Positions 22,442 to 34,085 are shown, numbered from the stretch's first letter. The stretch is DNA of 64,000 nucleotides from Lichtheimia corymbifera B2541 (GCA_000697475.1 JNEU01000835.1:1-64000); one strand, 5' to 3'. Notes: generated by a model not told the origin, from the sequence alone. Translations and numbers: made by a program.

Positions 22442-24822
22442 ATGCGCAGCCCTTATGTACCATGGATCAACACCATTTCAGCAGTAGAGTCAATCAATGA
22501 AGCATTGGTATTTAGCAATCATTCATCATCGCTATTGACTATGAGTGATACATATATCATGGCAAGGTGTGTTGTTATGCGTTTCACCAACAATTCCATT
22601 TTTATTGGCGGACATGGTCCCACCTTGATTAAGACCCGCGTTCCTTGTGCACATTTCAAGATTATGGCAGAAAACCATTTCCAAAGTTCCTTTGATCATA
22701 AAGTACGGAACAAGCTTTATGTGAAAGGTAAATTGACTTGCACGCCTTGAGGACTTTTTGATTGCAGTATGTTCATTTCACGTTCTCTAGAATTCTGGTC
22801 CACTGAACCTTGCGACTGGACTATCACCAATTATCTGTGCAAGTTGATTGCTCAAGACCCTGCAGTCACCCGACGTGGTGCATCCAACAGACTCATCAAT
22901 GACGCGACGATTATCAAGAAGCATGTGGTGGCAGGCACGGTGGCAGAGACAATGGCAAATGCTATGGCATCTTATACTCAGGTCAGCGTGTTGATGATCG
23001 TGATGATGATGATGATGCCTATCATTAACACAACATCTTAATAGCATTCAAGGGGAAAGGAAACTTTTAATGCATTCTTTAACAATCATGCTGGCCAAAT
23101 GTCTCAAGAGACGCTGAAGTATGGTGTTCAAAAGGTACCCGCATTTCTACTATTGAGCGCGTACAGTAGGCTGATTGTTACATCAAACAACGTATTTATT
23201 ATAGACTCGATTAAGAAGCGCTATGGCTGAGCAAGTCGTCAATGAAGAAGAAAAAGAGAATGCTAGGAAACGACCTATGGATGGCAGTGATGGCGAAGAA
23301 GGTGGTTCAAGCCGCCGTGTCAAGACAAGTAAACGAAAGGAGATGGTCGTGGTGGATGACAATCAAATCAGCGAACAAGGCAATGACAACGACGGCGATG
23401 ATGATGATACAAAGAGTAGCATTTGGGAAGAATGGAAACAATTCCTTATTGATCCAGAGAACAACCGATGTTTCATGCAATTGAGGTACGCAAAGAGAAC
23501 AATGTGATGTATTTTCACTCATTCTTTATTATTATTTTTAGTCCTGAAAGCCATAATGTGATTTGGTGTGGCAAGCTAGTGCGACGTAGGAGTTGTCTAC
23601 CTCATGAGCTCTATGAGAGGCTGAATCAGGAAGTACCGCTGATCACGATGCACGACATAAGCCCAAATCTTGTTGAGATGTCCATGGCCATATTTGATGC
23701 GGTATGTCGTTAAGAGCCATTGATTCTAAGAATAAGGCAATCTAACTTTTTCATACATAGGAATCCAACACGACAATGCAAAGTCTTATCGACAAACTCA
23801 ATTGCGTTGTGTTTAATGATCCAATCCTGGTTGCAGAAAAAAAAGCTGATTGTCGATATTTGCCGTACTTTGGTGGAACATCATTCGAGTACTCAATGGC
23901 AATCATATAGGAGTGATGATGTGTATGACAACTGTGGACCCCGAGTGCTTGAAATATCCGAGTCATGCTATCGATCGTACTTGTTTGATAATTGCCTGAA
24001 AGCCGCCGCCCGGTATCTACGCAACATCAACCACAACGTTACATTTTTCCCGGGAGAAATCGAACTCAATGCTATGACACTGCAACTTAAGCAGGAAGGA
24101 ATGAATGATCGCCGATACAAGTACAATGCTGATGGCACTCTCAGAGTCAACGACCTCTCTGCCACCGAAATCCTTTTGACTGAAGTATCGTCTGGCTATG
24201 GATCAAGTGATGCCGGCAAAATAAGCTTTGATCATTACAAAGCAATGTTTGGGATGTTGGCTATGATACGCACCGTGGCGCAATTATACAACGAAGCTAC
24301 GTTCAACACATTCACAAAAACAAAGATCCATTTCATTCATGCACATGGTAAATTATTCAAAGTGCATCATCGCATGTGTGTGTGTGTGACTCGCAATTCT
24401 ATTCTTAGGTGATTCCATCAGGCATTGGTCCATGTCAACACCAACACCGGGCATCTATATCATGACCAAAGAGCAGCGAGTCAAGGTGCCTGTCAGCTTT
24501 TCGGAAAAAGACATCACGATCCACCCATTTGTCTGCTTCTTCAAAACACTTGCTGTAAGTTGTTGGATGGAACAATCGCATGATTTTATTAGCTCACATA
24601 ATAGGATGGATATTATAGATGGCTTGTGAGGAAACTTTATCAGTGCTCAAGGATCTCAAACAAGAACACAAAGTCAGTTTACGGTCATCCAAGGACAAGA
24701 CGCAGCAAAAACTTTGCAACATCATCAACCCCATCATTATTCGCTTGAATGAAGGAAAACATGCGAGCATTGTTGCAGACCATGGTCCCATGAGCTTGCC
24801 CAACAGTCCAACCCATGATTGA
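22442..24822 (+). CDS. Conserved protein of unknown function, mucoralean-type family
   Basis: Nine exons can be joined: 22442-22727, 22791-22981, 23045-23134, 23205-23485, 23542-23701, 23761-23864, 23911-24347, 24409-24554 and 24619-24822, giving 632 residues. I do not know its function. The C-terminal third resembles, from memory, a multicopy family of hypothetical proteins in Mucoromycotina. Its hallmarks are an 'LLTEVSxxYGxxDxxKxxFDHxKAMFGMLAM' core, a FIHAHG turn, 'HWSM..P..GIYIM' and a terminal 'EETL..LKDLKQEHK' helix. A disordered Lys/Glu/Asp-rich nuclear-localisation-like stretch (RRVKTSKRK) sits near residue 205. The joint at 23865-23910 needs a 46-nt intron, shorter than the others here (56-70 nt). 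Without it the frame ends at a TAG at 23908-23910, just after an A8 run, so the gene could instead be frameshifted. The start is the first in-frame ATG; upstream exons are possible. Confidence 0.65.
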
Positions 24823-25431
24823 TCCATATCCCTTATCTCCTCCACCCACATCTTAAATAGCTGTACATATACGTTTGCGTGATACATGATCATTATCTGC
24901 ACATTAAAGTCTTCATGTAGCCATTGATTATATTAGAAGGGTTCTATTATTGTAAGCCAGCCGCTGTGTGTGATACTATTTTCAATGCAATCAACGTGCA
25001 TCCAGTAGCCACACAAAGCTAGTGAGCACGTGCTTCCCAATGCCCAACAAAACCACCACCACTAGCCAGCAATACGACTTGGAATCCCAGAAAAGTTATT
25101 TTTTTTACACATGATGACAAACTCTACATTTGTAAAATGGGACAAACACAAAAAGAGAGAGAGAGAGAGAGAGGTGTAGAGAAGGAAGAAAAATAGAATA
25201 TGCAAATGGAGTACAGGCTGATCTATCGTGGTGCGTTGTGGATGATAAAATGGGGTTGAGGCGACGTGATGTTAAAATGCACTCGAGAAATGTTCAATGG
25301 TGGGGGTAGAGGTTGAGATTGAAGGATGGATCAGACTTGTTTAGTTGTAGGTATCGTTCTTAAGGGAACTATCAAAAAGAATATGGTTAATACCAATGTT
25401 TGCATTTGCTATTTTTTTGATTCTCCGTTTC
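24823..25431. other. Intergenic region between convergent genes
   Basis: Contains a poly-T run near 25098 and a (GA)n microsatellite at about 25156-25172. No gene is seen. Confidence 0.5.
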
Positions 25432-26707
25432 TTACCCTTCAATGTCGGCGACAACCATTTCAGTAACAAGCTCATCAAAGCTGACCTTGCGCTTCCAGCC
25501 AAGCTTCTCGTTGGCCTTTGCGGGATCACCAAGCAAAAGTTCGACTTCGGCAGGACGGAAGTACTTTGGATCAATACGAACACGCACCTTTCCGGTTTCA
25601 GCATCCTTGCCAACTTCATTGACGCCTTCACCTTCCCACACAATCTTGCGGCCGGTGACAGCGAATGCCTTTTCGACAAAGCTGCGGACAGTGTAAGTTT
25701 CACCGGTGGCCAAAACGAAATCTTCGGGCTTGTCTTGTTGAAGCATGAGCCACATGCCTTCGACATAGTCACGAGCATGACCCCAATCACGCTTGGCGTC
25801 AATGTTACCAAGATACAAGCATTCTTGACGGCCCAAATGGATATCAGCAACAGCACGAGAGATCTTGCGTGTCACAAAGGTACGGCCACGGCGTGGGGAT
25901 TCGTGGTTGAAGAGAATACCATTGCAAGCATACATGTCATATGATTCACGGTAGTTGACGGTGATCCAGTAACCATACAACTTGGCGACACCATAGGGCG
26001 AACGAGGATAGAAGGGAGTGGTTTCCTTTTGTGGGGTTTCGACCACCTTACCATACAACTCGGAAGTGGAGGCTTGGTAGAAACGAACACGATCTTGCAA
26101 ACCACAAGTGCGGATAGCATCCAAAAGACGCAAAGTACCGAGGGCATCGACATCACCAGTGTATTCAGACATGTCAAAAGAGACCTTGACGTGGGATTGA
26201 GCAGCCAAGTTGTAGACTTCAGTGGGCTGGATCTGAGCAATAATGTGCACAAGACAAGTCGAATCGGTCAAATCACCATAGTGCAAAAAGAACTTGACGT
26301 CTATATCATATCACATAGATGATAAGTATCCAATATGACATCCCATATATATTTCTCCTGTACTTACTCTCATCATGACGGTCCTTGTAAATGTGTTCGA
26401 TACGACCGGTGTTGAATGAGGAGGATCGACGAATGATACCGTGTACCTCATAACCCTTCTTGAGCAAAAACTCGGTAAGATAAGAGCCGTCTTGACCAGT
26501 GACACCTATCAATGTTGCGTCAGAATCGCATCATCTAATCCCATGGTCGAGATGGGCTCATCTGGAGACGCAGATGACGAGCCAAACACGCGCGTGTGTG
26601 GCACGTGTCAACTTACCAGTGATAAGAGCAACCTTGCGGCTGCGATATTCTTCAACAGAGATGGTAGACTTGGCAATCTTGACGGGAGCAAAAACGGCTT
26701 CGGACAT
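25432..26707 (-). CDS. GMD: GDP-mannose 4,6-dehydratase
   Basis: Converts GDP-D-mannose to GDP-4-keto-6-deoxy-D-mannose, the committed step to GDP-L-fucose, in the cytosol. Three exons: 26707-26617, 26505-26368 and 26300-25432, summing to 1098 nt, or 365 residues, normal for the family. An extended SDR fold is evident. The dinucleotide-binding loop [10 protein letters not shown] is split by intron 1. [16 protein letters not shown], the catalytic region STSELYG and the YxxxK motif [12 protein letters not shown] follow, and NHESPRRG supplies substrate contacts. [14 protein letters not shown] is also diagnostic. The partner epimerase-reductase (GMER) is not in the window. L-fucose is a known cell-wall sugar of Mucorales, and the enzyme is rare in Dikarya. 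The leader (26720-26780) is GA-rich. Confidence 0.95.
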
Positions 26708-27251
26708 GGTAATAACAAAGGAGAGAGAGAGAAAGAGAGAAAGAAAGAAAGAAAGGAAAAGAGAGAGAGAAGAGGTTTCAAAATATATTGCAGACTCAAA
26801 GAAGATATCTATTTTTATATAGAAAGAGAGCGTTCATTTTCGATGGGCGAGAGGTGACACAGGCATCCATTTAAGCCCGCTCCCTTCTTTCTATCCCACA
26901 TTGGATGGATGATCTGCCAAGCAGTGAATAGTGAGACATGACACTATATGCTATAATTTAGATGACACAGACTATTGACTATAAAACGTTTAATCTTTTT
27001 CTTTACTCAAGATGTGAGATGGATATAGCTGAGATGATAAAGAAGGAGGGATGGTGATGAGGAGGATGAGGAGGAGAAAGATGACTATGATGTACGTTCA
27101 TTACTGCTATCGGAAAAACTACACACAAAAGCAAACGTAAACGTACGTACACCACACTTGAGTGGGTAAAAGGGATCGACGCTCCCCCCAAGAATCGGCA
27201 TCAGAAAATAAAAAAAAGTGGGATCTAGCTTCTATACAATCTTGTTTGGCA
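26708..27251. other. Intergenic region, GMD leader and promoter
   Basis: Purine-rich GAGA/GAAA tract at 26720-26780 immediately upstream of the GMD ATG, then AT-rich sequence. A second GA-rich stretch lies near 27030-27080. No gene is seen. Confidence 0.5.
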
Positions 27252-29640
27252 CTAGCACAAAAGTGATCTGATGCTCATTTCGGCCTTTCGTTTCGAATCG
27301 GTCTTGCCGACAGCCTTGTCATTATCTGCAGCCATGGTATTACCACCTGCTGCTGCTGCTGTATTGGGATGAGATGGCGTCGTTGTTGCCGTGGAGATAT
27401 TGTTGCTACTGCTTTGAGCTGCTGATGCTGCAGCATTTAAAGTGCTACTTGAAGTCTGCAAAAAGTATTGTGTCGTTGGATGAGTGTAAGAAGGTGGACC
27501 TCCTCGTGGTGAACCTGCGGGAGGGGCAGCTGGAGCAAAGCGATAGGCTAATGTCGAATAAGGATTGTTTGATTCGCGTCCAATGGGAGGTGGTGCTGAC
27601 CCATTTGGACTAGCAGCAGCGATCCTTCGAAAGTAGGGTCCGCCAGTAAATGAAGGGAAGAGTCTCTCGGTCACGGCTGGTGCTATTGGTTGCTTGTTGC
27701 TGCCATGGCTACCACTACCACTACCATTACCATCACCACCACCATGACGACGCTCACGATTGGATATCGGTGCAATGTTGACTTTGGGGACAGCATGATC
27801 CTTTTTACCACCAGCTGGCAATGATATGGTGTTGAGCTGTGAATTGGCTGCAAAATGTCCTGGCAGTGATCCTTGTCTCGCTTGCAATGGCCCTGAAGAG
27901 GATGATCGTGCTAACTGGGGTGCAATAGGTCTCAGTGTAGGGTGTCCCATGGATAATGATGATGATGCTGATGCTGATGATGATGATAATGATGACGCTG
28001 CTGTGCTGCCAGTATGAAATGTATGCTGTGAAGTGGATGCATGTACTCTTGGTAATGTTTGCTGAAATCGCAAAGAGGATGCATTGAATGCTCGGGTATG
28101 ATCGTGATGGGTCAACAAACGCTGTTCAATACGATATTGGTGTTTCTTCATTTCAGCAACGACATAGAGGTGTTTAAGCGTGGAGGGCCTTGTCAAATCC
28201 GCACCTAATCCACCACCAAGATAGACAATGACTTCATACAATTCATGCTCGCCACCCTGTTTCTTGAAATGAAGCGTATCCGAAAATGTGCCTGATCCTG
28301 ATGCAATCATCATGAGCCGATCTGGGTCTGTGTCATAAAATATAGGTGATGTCGTTCTTTCGGATGGTGGTGGGCGAGCTTCAGGACCCAATGTATTGCT
28401 GTTGGAGTCATGTTGTTGTTGTGCAATGTCCATAATGTTGTCCAGCAGTAAGCGATGTAGACGGCCCAATCGATCAGTGTCGTGAGAAGATATCAATTCA
28501 TACAAAGATCGATGAACGAGATCCCGCGGATGGTAGCCCCACAATTCGGTCACCTCGTCAGATGTACGTGCACAACACATTTCCATTGATAAAAACATGG
28601 TAATGGTACTGTTTGATGATGGTGGTGGTTCTGGTTCTCGCAATGCTTGTTGACTTTGTGATGATCCACTGCTATCTTTTTTCCGATGTGATATTGCAAC
28701 ATGTGGTGATGATGGTGGTGGTGGTGGTTGAGTAGTGGTCTTGTCTTGAAATGACTCGATAGGTTCATGCACAAAAGAAATGGCTGTTGTAGAAGGTGTT
28801 GTGGTTCGATGCATGGCTGTTGTCATGGTAAATGTTGCTGTTTGGATCATGCCACATGTCTTTTCTCTGGCTGTTGCTGCTGTCACAGAAGAAGTGTCGA
28901 GAATCACTGATCCACCATACATTCCACTGAATCTTTTGGTTTCATGCAACCTGGGACGTCCTCGTTTCTTGTGCTTTGCATCATGGCATGTGTCTGATTT
29001 GCCGGCAGCAACACAACGCTTGCATGGTCGGGATACTATTTCGGATGTAATCCACCAAAAGAGAAAAAAATCGCCGGTGCGTGTGAGTATGGGTGCAGAT
29101 ACATAACAGTGATCAGCCTTCTTTCAAGGTTCCCCATGATGGATCACACAGATAGATACAACACATACCATCGCACGCCAAGTGAGCCTTGCGACAGTTG
29201 ACGCCTAAAAAGTACAAACACATTGAATATCAAATGATCAAAAAAGTTACCACTGGTAAAACGTTGAGCTTACATGCACTAGGTACATGAGATTTGTAAC
29301 CGCGTTTTGCTGGTACAATCATGGGAGTGAGTTGATTGTCTGCCATGGTGGAAATGGTTGTCGTAGTGTCATCGTCCTCATTGGAAGGTGTTCTTGGTGT
29401 AGGAAGTTGTTGGGCGGAAGGAGCAGTAGTAGAAGCGGTGGCAGTGGTGGTTGTGGTTGTGGTTGAAGTAGTAGTGGTGGGAGTGAATATACATGATGGC
29501 GAAGAAGGCAACGTAACCATATCCGACTTGGAATGGTGCGATTCAGTAACAAGAGGAGGATCTTGATCAGAATCGGGTGAAGGTAGGTGAAACTGGGACA
29601 GCGAAGAAGAAGAAAAGGGAGGGTCGTCGGGTGCCTGCAT
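27252..29640 (-). CDS. ERT1/AcuK-like Zn2Cys6 transcription factor with PAS domain
   Basis: Three exons: 29640-29274, 29204-29169 (36 nt) and 29035-27252, giving 728 residues. The zinc cluster is Cys123-X2-Cys126-X6-Cys133-X5-Cys139-X2-Cys142-X8-Cys151, in the context HVPSACVNCRKAHLACDVSR and followed by HKKRGRPRL. That arrangement is the signature of Ert1/Rds2/AcuK/AcuM-type activators of gluconeogenesis. A PAS domain follows at about residues 245-300 (FLSMEMCCARTSDEVTELWG, then YELISSHDTDRLGRLHRLLL). The rest is disordered and Ser/Pro/Gly/Asn-rich. The intron boundaries fall inside the zinc cluster. The start is the first ATG (29638-29640). The expected role is control of gluconeogenic and respiratory carbon use, inferred from the family. 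It is transcribed divergently from ADA2. Confidence 0.88.
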
Positions 29641-30545
29641 AACAAACAAAAGGCTTCACTTTTGCTAGTAAGCAGCAACACAAGCAAAGATGCTGGTTTA
29701 TGTCAACGTAAAAGTTACTGAAACAACGACCTTTGTGGAAGATAAAAGTGAGAGAGAAACAAAAAGTAAAAAGCAGGTGCTGGGGTTGGGTTGTATGTGC
29801 CAGCTCACATGTAATTTCAGCAGATGAGCAGTTGGGTCTGCGTCACATAGATGAGGAACTTTGTTTGGTTGCTCATCGTCATCATCACCATCATCCAAAT
29901 ACACACATATACATGATGTACTTGTTTTTCTCCACATTGATCATATCAGCAACATGAACATAAATCCCCTTCTAGAAACATTCGCAATAGCTGTGTAACA
30001 TTCAATACTACGATTACTCCGTTTTCCAAATGGCCAATGTTTCCACGCTGCTACGTACCAAGTGATCGTTATCATCCGGTAGATTGACAAACCTTGTTTG
30101 AAGGCTGCAGCAATATTATCGTTCTCTTTTTCGAATGAAATCTTATCTCTATTAAGGAAGAGCAATTATAGGGATTTTCGCTTAAAGCATTTTGGCACAA
30201 CATATTCCCGAATAGCGTGGCCATATGAATGAGAAACACTAGTAAAAGGGATATGATAAATGTGTATAATTGGGTGGTGGGGGATGATGGGCAAGTTCTT
30301 CTTGTTGCCAAGGCAAAGAAGGCTGTTGGTAGGTTGGGATCCAAGACGACACGTGATTGGACAACATGATACACACCCACACCCACACATTCATACTGCT
30401 TCCGCTCAGTATGATTACTCTATCTCCCTCTCTTTCTTGAACAGACACAGCTGTATATATTATATATTTATCTGCACCTTGTCCTCGATTTATTCTTTCG
30501 TTTCGGCTATACATATACACAAAAAGCACTAGCAACAATCGCCTA
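29641..30545. promoter_or_regulatory. Shared divergent upstream region, ERT1-like / ADA2
   Basis: A 905-bp gap separates the start codons of two divergently transcribed genes. It must contain both promoters. I can see a 'tatatattatatattta' stretch near 30453-30470, about 85 nt upstream of the ADA2 ATG. No other element can be assigned with confidence. Confidence 0.5.
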
Positions 30546-32351
30546 ATGACTATAACGCATCGGTCACGGCCCGTCAATGCCACTGTGACGAATACAACTG
30601 CAGAAGGATCGCAAATCGACGACAAGGAGCCACCCAAATACCATTGCGATGCGTGTAGCAACGATGTTACCAACACTGTACGAATCCGTTGTGCTGACGA
30701 CGATTGTCCTGATTTCGATCTGTGCGTGACATGTTTCAGTGGAGGTGCCGAGCCCATGAAGCACAAGACGTGGCATCGATATCGCATTGTCAAACCACAC
30801 ACGTTCCCCATTTTTACCGAGGATTGGGATGCTGATGAAGAGTTGCTCCTTATTGAAGCAGCACGCAAGTATGGTCTGGGCAACTGGCAAGCTATAGCCG
30901 ACTATGTGGGTACGAAGGATCGATCAGAATGCGAGCAACACTATCTTGATGTCTATGTATCAAGCCCTGACTGGCCGATGCCACGCATGGATGTCAAGTT
31001 TGATGAGCTTAGCGAGAGTGAATGTCGTGAACGAAAGCGTCATCGATTACAGCAATCACGTGGAATGCTTCCTCGCGCCAAAGCAGTAGTGGCCAATGCC
31101 AACAAACCAGTGACAAGTGGACCTGCATATCACGAGATCCAAGGCTACATGCCGCGTCGATTTGAGTTTGAGACCGAATATGAAAACGATGCTGAGCAAT
31201 ATGTCAAGGACATGGTGTTCAATGACGATGATACCCAAGAGGAAATTGATCTCAAACTGATGGTCCTGGATATTTACAACTCACGCCTGGATCGACGTGC
31301 AGAAAGGAAACGGCTTATTTTTGAACGTGGATGGCTCGATTTCAAAAAGATGCAGGCAGCTGAAAGAAGGAGGTCAAAAGAAGAACGAGAAGTCTACAAC
31401 CGGACACGCGTTTTTTGCCGTTTGCAGACAGCCTCTGATTATGAAATGTTGGTTCAAGGATTGGTACGGGAACAGCAATTACGGGACAGAATTTCTATTT
31501 TGCAAGAGTGGCGAAAGGCTGGTTTGACATCGCTACGACAAGGCGAACAATATGAAAAGGATAAGCAATCACGCCTTGCTCAACTCAAAACGCTTATTCA
31601 GCTGTCGAATGATCGTATGGGAGCTGCTGCTGTCACTCAACGCAACACATATCGTGCACAAATGGCAGCTCTTTCAGCAACACCCAGTGGTGCCAGCATT
31701 TTCAGAGATAGCGGACGATCAAGTACACCAACACAAAGCAATGGATCACATGTCAATGCATCTTCTTCAGCTACAGCAGCAGCAACAGCAACTTCAGCAG
31801 CCAACACAGCAGCAGCGGCAGGAGCACGACGACCAGCAAATCCTTTGGATATCAGTGAAGCGGATGGTGTGCATTTATTGACAGAAGAGGAACAAACATT
31901 GTGCTCAACCTTACGTATCCTTCCTCGACCTTATATGGTGATCAAAGACACGATTTTGAAAGAATACGCGCGCCAAGGATACTTGAAACGACGACAGGCT
32001 CGAGGTCTTATCAAGATTGATGTCAACAAGACAAGTCGCATTTACGATTTCTTTATTGAGAGTGGGTGGATCAAATCATTCAAAGGACCCTCGTCATCAA
32101 TACCAGCCACTACACAACCACAACCACAACCACCAACATCCCAATCAAATTTACACCAACAAAATCCATCGATATCATCACAACAACAACCACCAGCCAC
32201 TGTACCTGCATCATCCACATTGCCATCATCCACCACCACCACCACCACTACTACTACACCTGCAACTGTGCCTGAGGCACCTCCATCTACTACAGCAGCA
32301 CCACCACAACCACAACCATCAGCTGCAACACCTACACAAGCGTCTCCATAG
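30546..32351 (+). CDS. ADA2: Transcriptional adaptor Ada2, SAGA histone acetyltransferase module subunit
   Basis: Ada2 couples Gcn5 and Ada3 in the SAGA/ADA acetyltransferase complexes in the nucleus. It is a single uninterrupted 601-residue frame. Domains in order are a ZZ zinc finger at about residues 32-80 (HCDACSNDV...CPDFDLCVTCF, ending with an HxxxHxY-type part), and a SANT/Myb repeat at about 88-140 (WDADEELLLIEAARKYGLGNW). Next comes the Ada2 central helical region (YMPRRFEFETEYENDAE..KDMVF). A SWIRM domain at about 435-515 (LCSTLRILPRPYMVIKD..YLKRRQARGLIKIDVNKTSRIYDFF) closes the conserved part. An Ala/Ser-rich insert precedes SWIRM, and a ~85-residue Pro/Gln/Thr-rich tail follows it. 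It is longer than yeast Ada2 (434) because of these low-complexity parts. It is the only long gene here without introns. Confidence 0.96.
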   Translation: MTITHRSRPVNATVTNTTAEGSQIDDKEPPKYHCDACSNDVTNTVRIRCADDDCPDFDLCVTCFSGGAEPMKHKTWHRYRIVKPHTFPIFTEDWDADEELLLIEAARKYGLGNWQAIADYVGTKDRSECEQHYLDVYVSSPDWPMPRMDVKFDELSESECRERKRHRLQQSRGMLPRAKAVVANANKPVTSGPAYHEIQGYMPRRFEFETEYENDAEQYVKDMVFNDDDTQEEIDLKLMVLDIYNSRLDRRAERKRLIFERGWLDFKKMQAAERRRSKEEREVYNRTRVFCRLQTASDYEMLVQGLVREQQLRDRISILQEWRKAGLTSLRQGEQYEKDKQSRLAQLKTLIQLSNDRMGAAAVTQRNTYRAQMAALSATPSGASIFRDSGRSSTPTQSNGSHVNASSSATAAATATSAANTAAAAGARRPANPLDISEADGVHLLTEEEQTLCSTLRILPRPYMVIKDTILKEYARQGYLKRRQARGLIKIDVNKTSRIYDFFIESGWIKSFKGPSSSIPATTQPQPQPPTSQSNLHQQNPSISSQQQPPATVPASSTLPSSTTTTTTTTTPATVPEAPPSTTAAPPQPQPSAATPTQASP

Positions 32352-32798
32352 TTACAGTTGTAGTTTTTTCTTTTTTGGAACCCGTAAATATAAAACTATT
32401 GTACAAGATATGAGGAGTAGTAGCATGATGATTCTAAAGTGGTATCCAAGGCAACGATCCAAGATGAGATGCGTGACAGCGGACTTGAATATGATTGGCT
32501 AATGAAGCGTGGGTGAGTAGAATTCTTACCCCGCCACACAAAGACGGCGGGAGAGCGTCAAGCCGCTTTTGAGCAGCATCTTTTTTCCTCTTGTCCTTTA
32601 TTTTCATTGGAAGGCCATCAGCCTATCAAAGCGAACAAGTCTTTTGAGCCAATAACCATTCTACCTTCTACCCCCGCGCACACAAAAAGTACTGCAGGAA
32701 CAACGTGAGCCTCTTGTTTCTCTTTGTCTTCACTCGCTCGTCTCGAGATATATCAAATTGACCATGTTGCGTTTTTCCAGTGTTTTCTCAACTCTATT
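32352..32798. other. Intergenic region ADA2-HAP2
   Basis: 3' flank of ADA2 and promoter of the tandem HAP2 gene. No other feature is recognised. Confidence 0.5.
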
Positions 32799-33653
32799 AT
32801 GGAATCTTACAACACAACAAACAACAATGGCCGTGTAGGTTCTCAGGAACCTCCAGCTTCTTCTGTCCCTCCTGGCTCCATGGTATGGCTTCGATCACGT
32901 TGAATGGGATGACTCAATGGGACACTCTGTGTGTGTATGTACTTATAGTGCCCATGTTATTTTGCTATAGAATGAAAGCCAGCGTTCTCCCATGGCATAC
33001 GATCCCAGCCGACATCTCAGCTATGGACAACCCCACGTCTCTTTGGCAAGTATATATATATATATATTGACAACATCGACTATGATAATAATAATGGTCT
33101 CTATATCATAGCCAGCAGCACTGATCACAGCACAAGCTCAAGCAATGAATCCTTCTGTGTATCGTGGACCCAACGGAGAAGTCATTGTAGCTCCTGCAGC
33201 AACACCTCAGCCTCCAGAAGAAGAACCTTTGTATGTAAACGCAAAACAATATCACCGGATCCTTAAGCGAAGAGCAGCACGGTTCAAACTTGAAGAGATG
33301 AACCGAATTGGCCGAGCTCGTAAGCCTTATCTTCATGAAAGTCGTCATCGACACGCGATGCGTCGTCCTCGAGGTCCTGGTGGTCGTTTTCTAAGTATGG
33401 CATTTCGGAGAGAGAGTGAGAGTGTATGATATGAATTGCTCATCGGCATATCGTGTTAATCATTGTAGCCACTGCCGAGATTGCAGAACTTGAAAAGGCG
33501 GGAAAAATGCGGAATGGTCAATGGATCACGGATGATCAAAAGCAAACTACGCCAGAACAACAACAACAGCAGCAGAACAATGATATCAATGGTGTGGAAA
33601 CGAAAAAAGAAGAGTCGGATACTCAGGGCTTGAATCACGCACAACAAGCTTAA
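32799..33653 (+). CDS. HAP2: CCAAT-binding factor subunit HAP2 / NF-YA
   Basis: Sequence-specific subunit of the trimeric CCAAT-binding complex, which activates respiratory genes in fungi. Four exons: 32799-32882, 32971-33045, 33112-33394 and 33469-33653, giving 208 residues. The Hap3/Hap5 interaction helix ([20 protein letters not shown]) is followed by the DNA-binding segment [19 protein letters not shown] and GGRFL, all intact. The N-terminus is Asn/Pro/Ser-rich and the C-terminal tail is Gln/Asn-rich. Intron 2 (33046-33111) begins GCAAGT, a GC-AG intron. No nearby GT donor preserves the frame into PAALITAQ. That intron opens with a (TA)n run. Confidence 0.95.
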
Positions 33654-34085
33654 TCTTAGCTGTTCATCCCATCCCTCCATTATTTCATAGTTTCCCTTGT
33701 TTTACCTGTAGCATACCACCATGTTCTTCTTTTTTCCTCTCTCTCTCCTAAATCAAATCGTATATTCAATCTATCTCAATGCGTTATGACTTGCTCGTCG
33801 AACCATAAAGAACAACATTGCATCACCACTATCATTGTAAAGACCACGCATTCATGCAACCCTTCATCCTGCAAAGACGACTACCCACTCCATGCATGTT
33901 TTATGACTTCATCATGTCACACGATCAAAGGGGATTGATGTCTTTCGTGTTTTTATTGTCTTTATTTTCGCGATGTGAATGCAACCATCCATCATATTGC
34001 TATCAAGTGGAAGGTGGTGGTGGTGCATATAAATACCAGCTCATCATCTTGGCAAGATGGGATCAAGTTACACTGTAATATAATA
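33654..34085. other. Intergenic region
   Basis: 3' flank of HAP2 with a CT-rich stretch (33727-33750), then the promoter of the membrane protein gene. No gene is seen. Confidence 0.5.
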
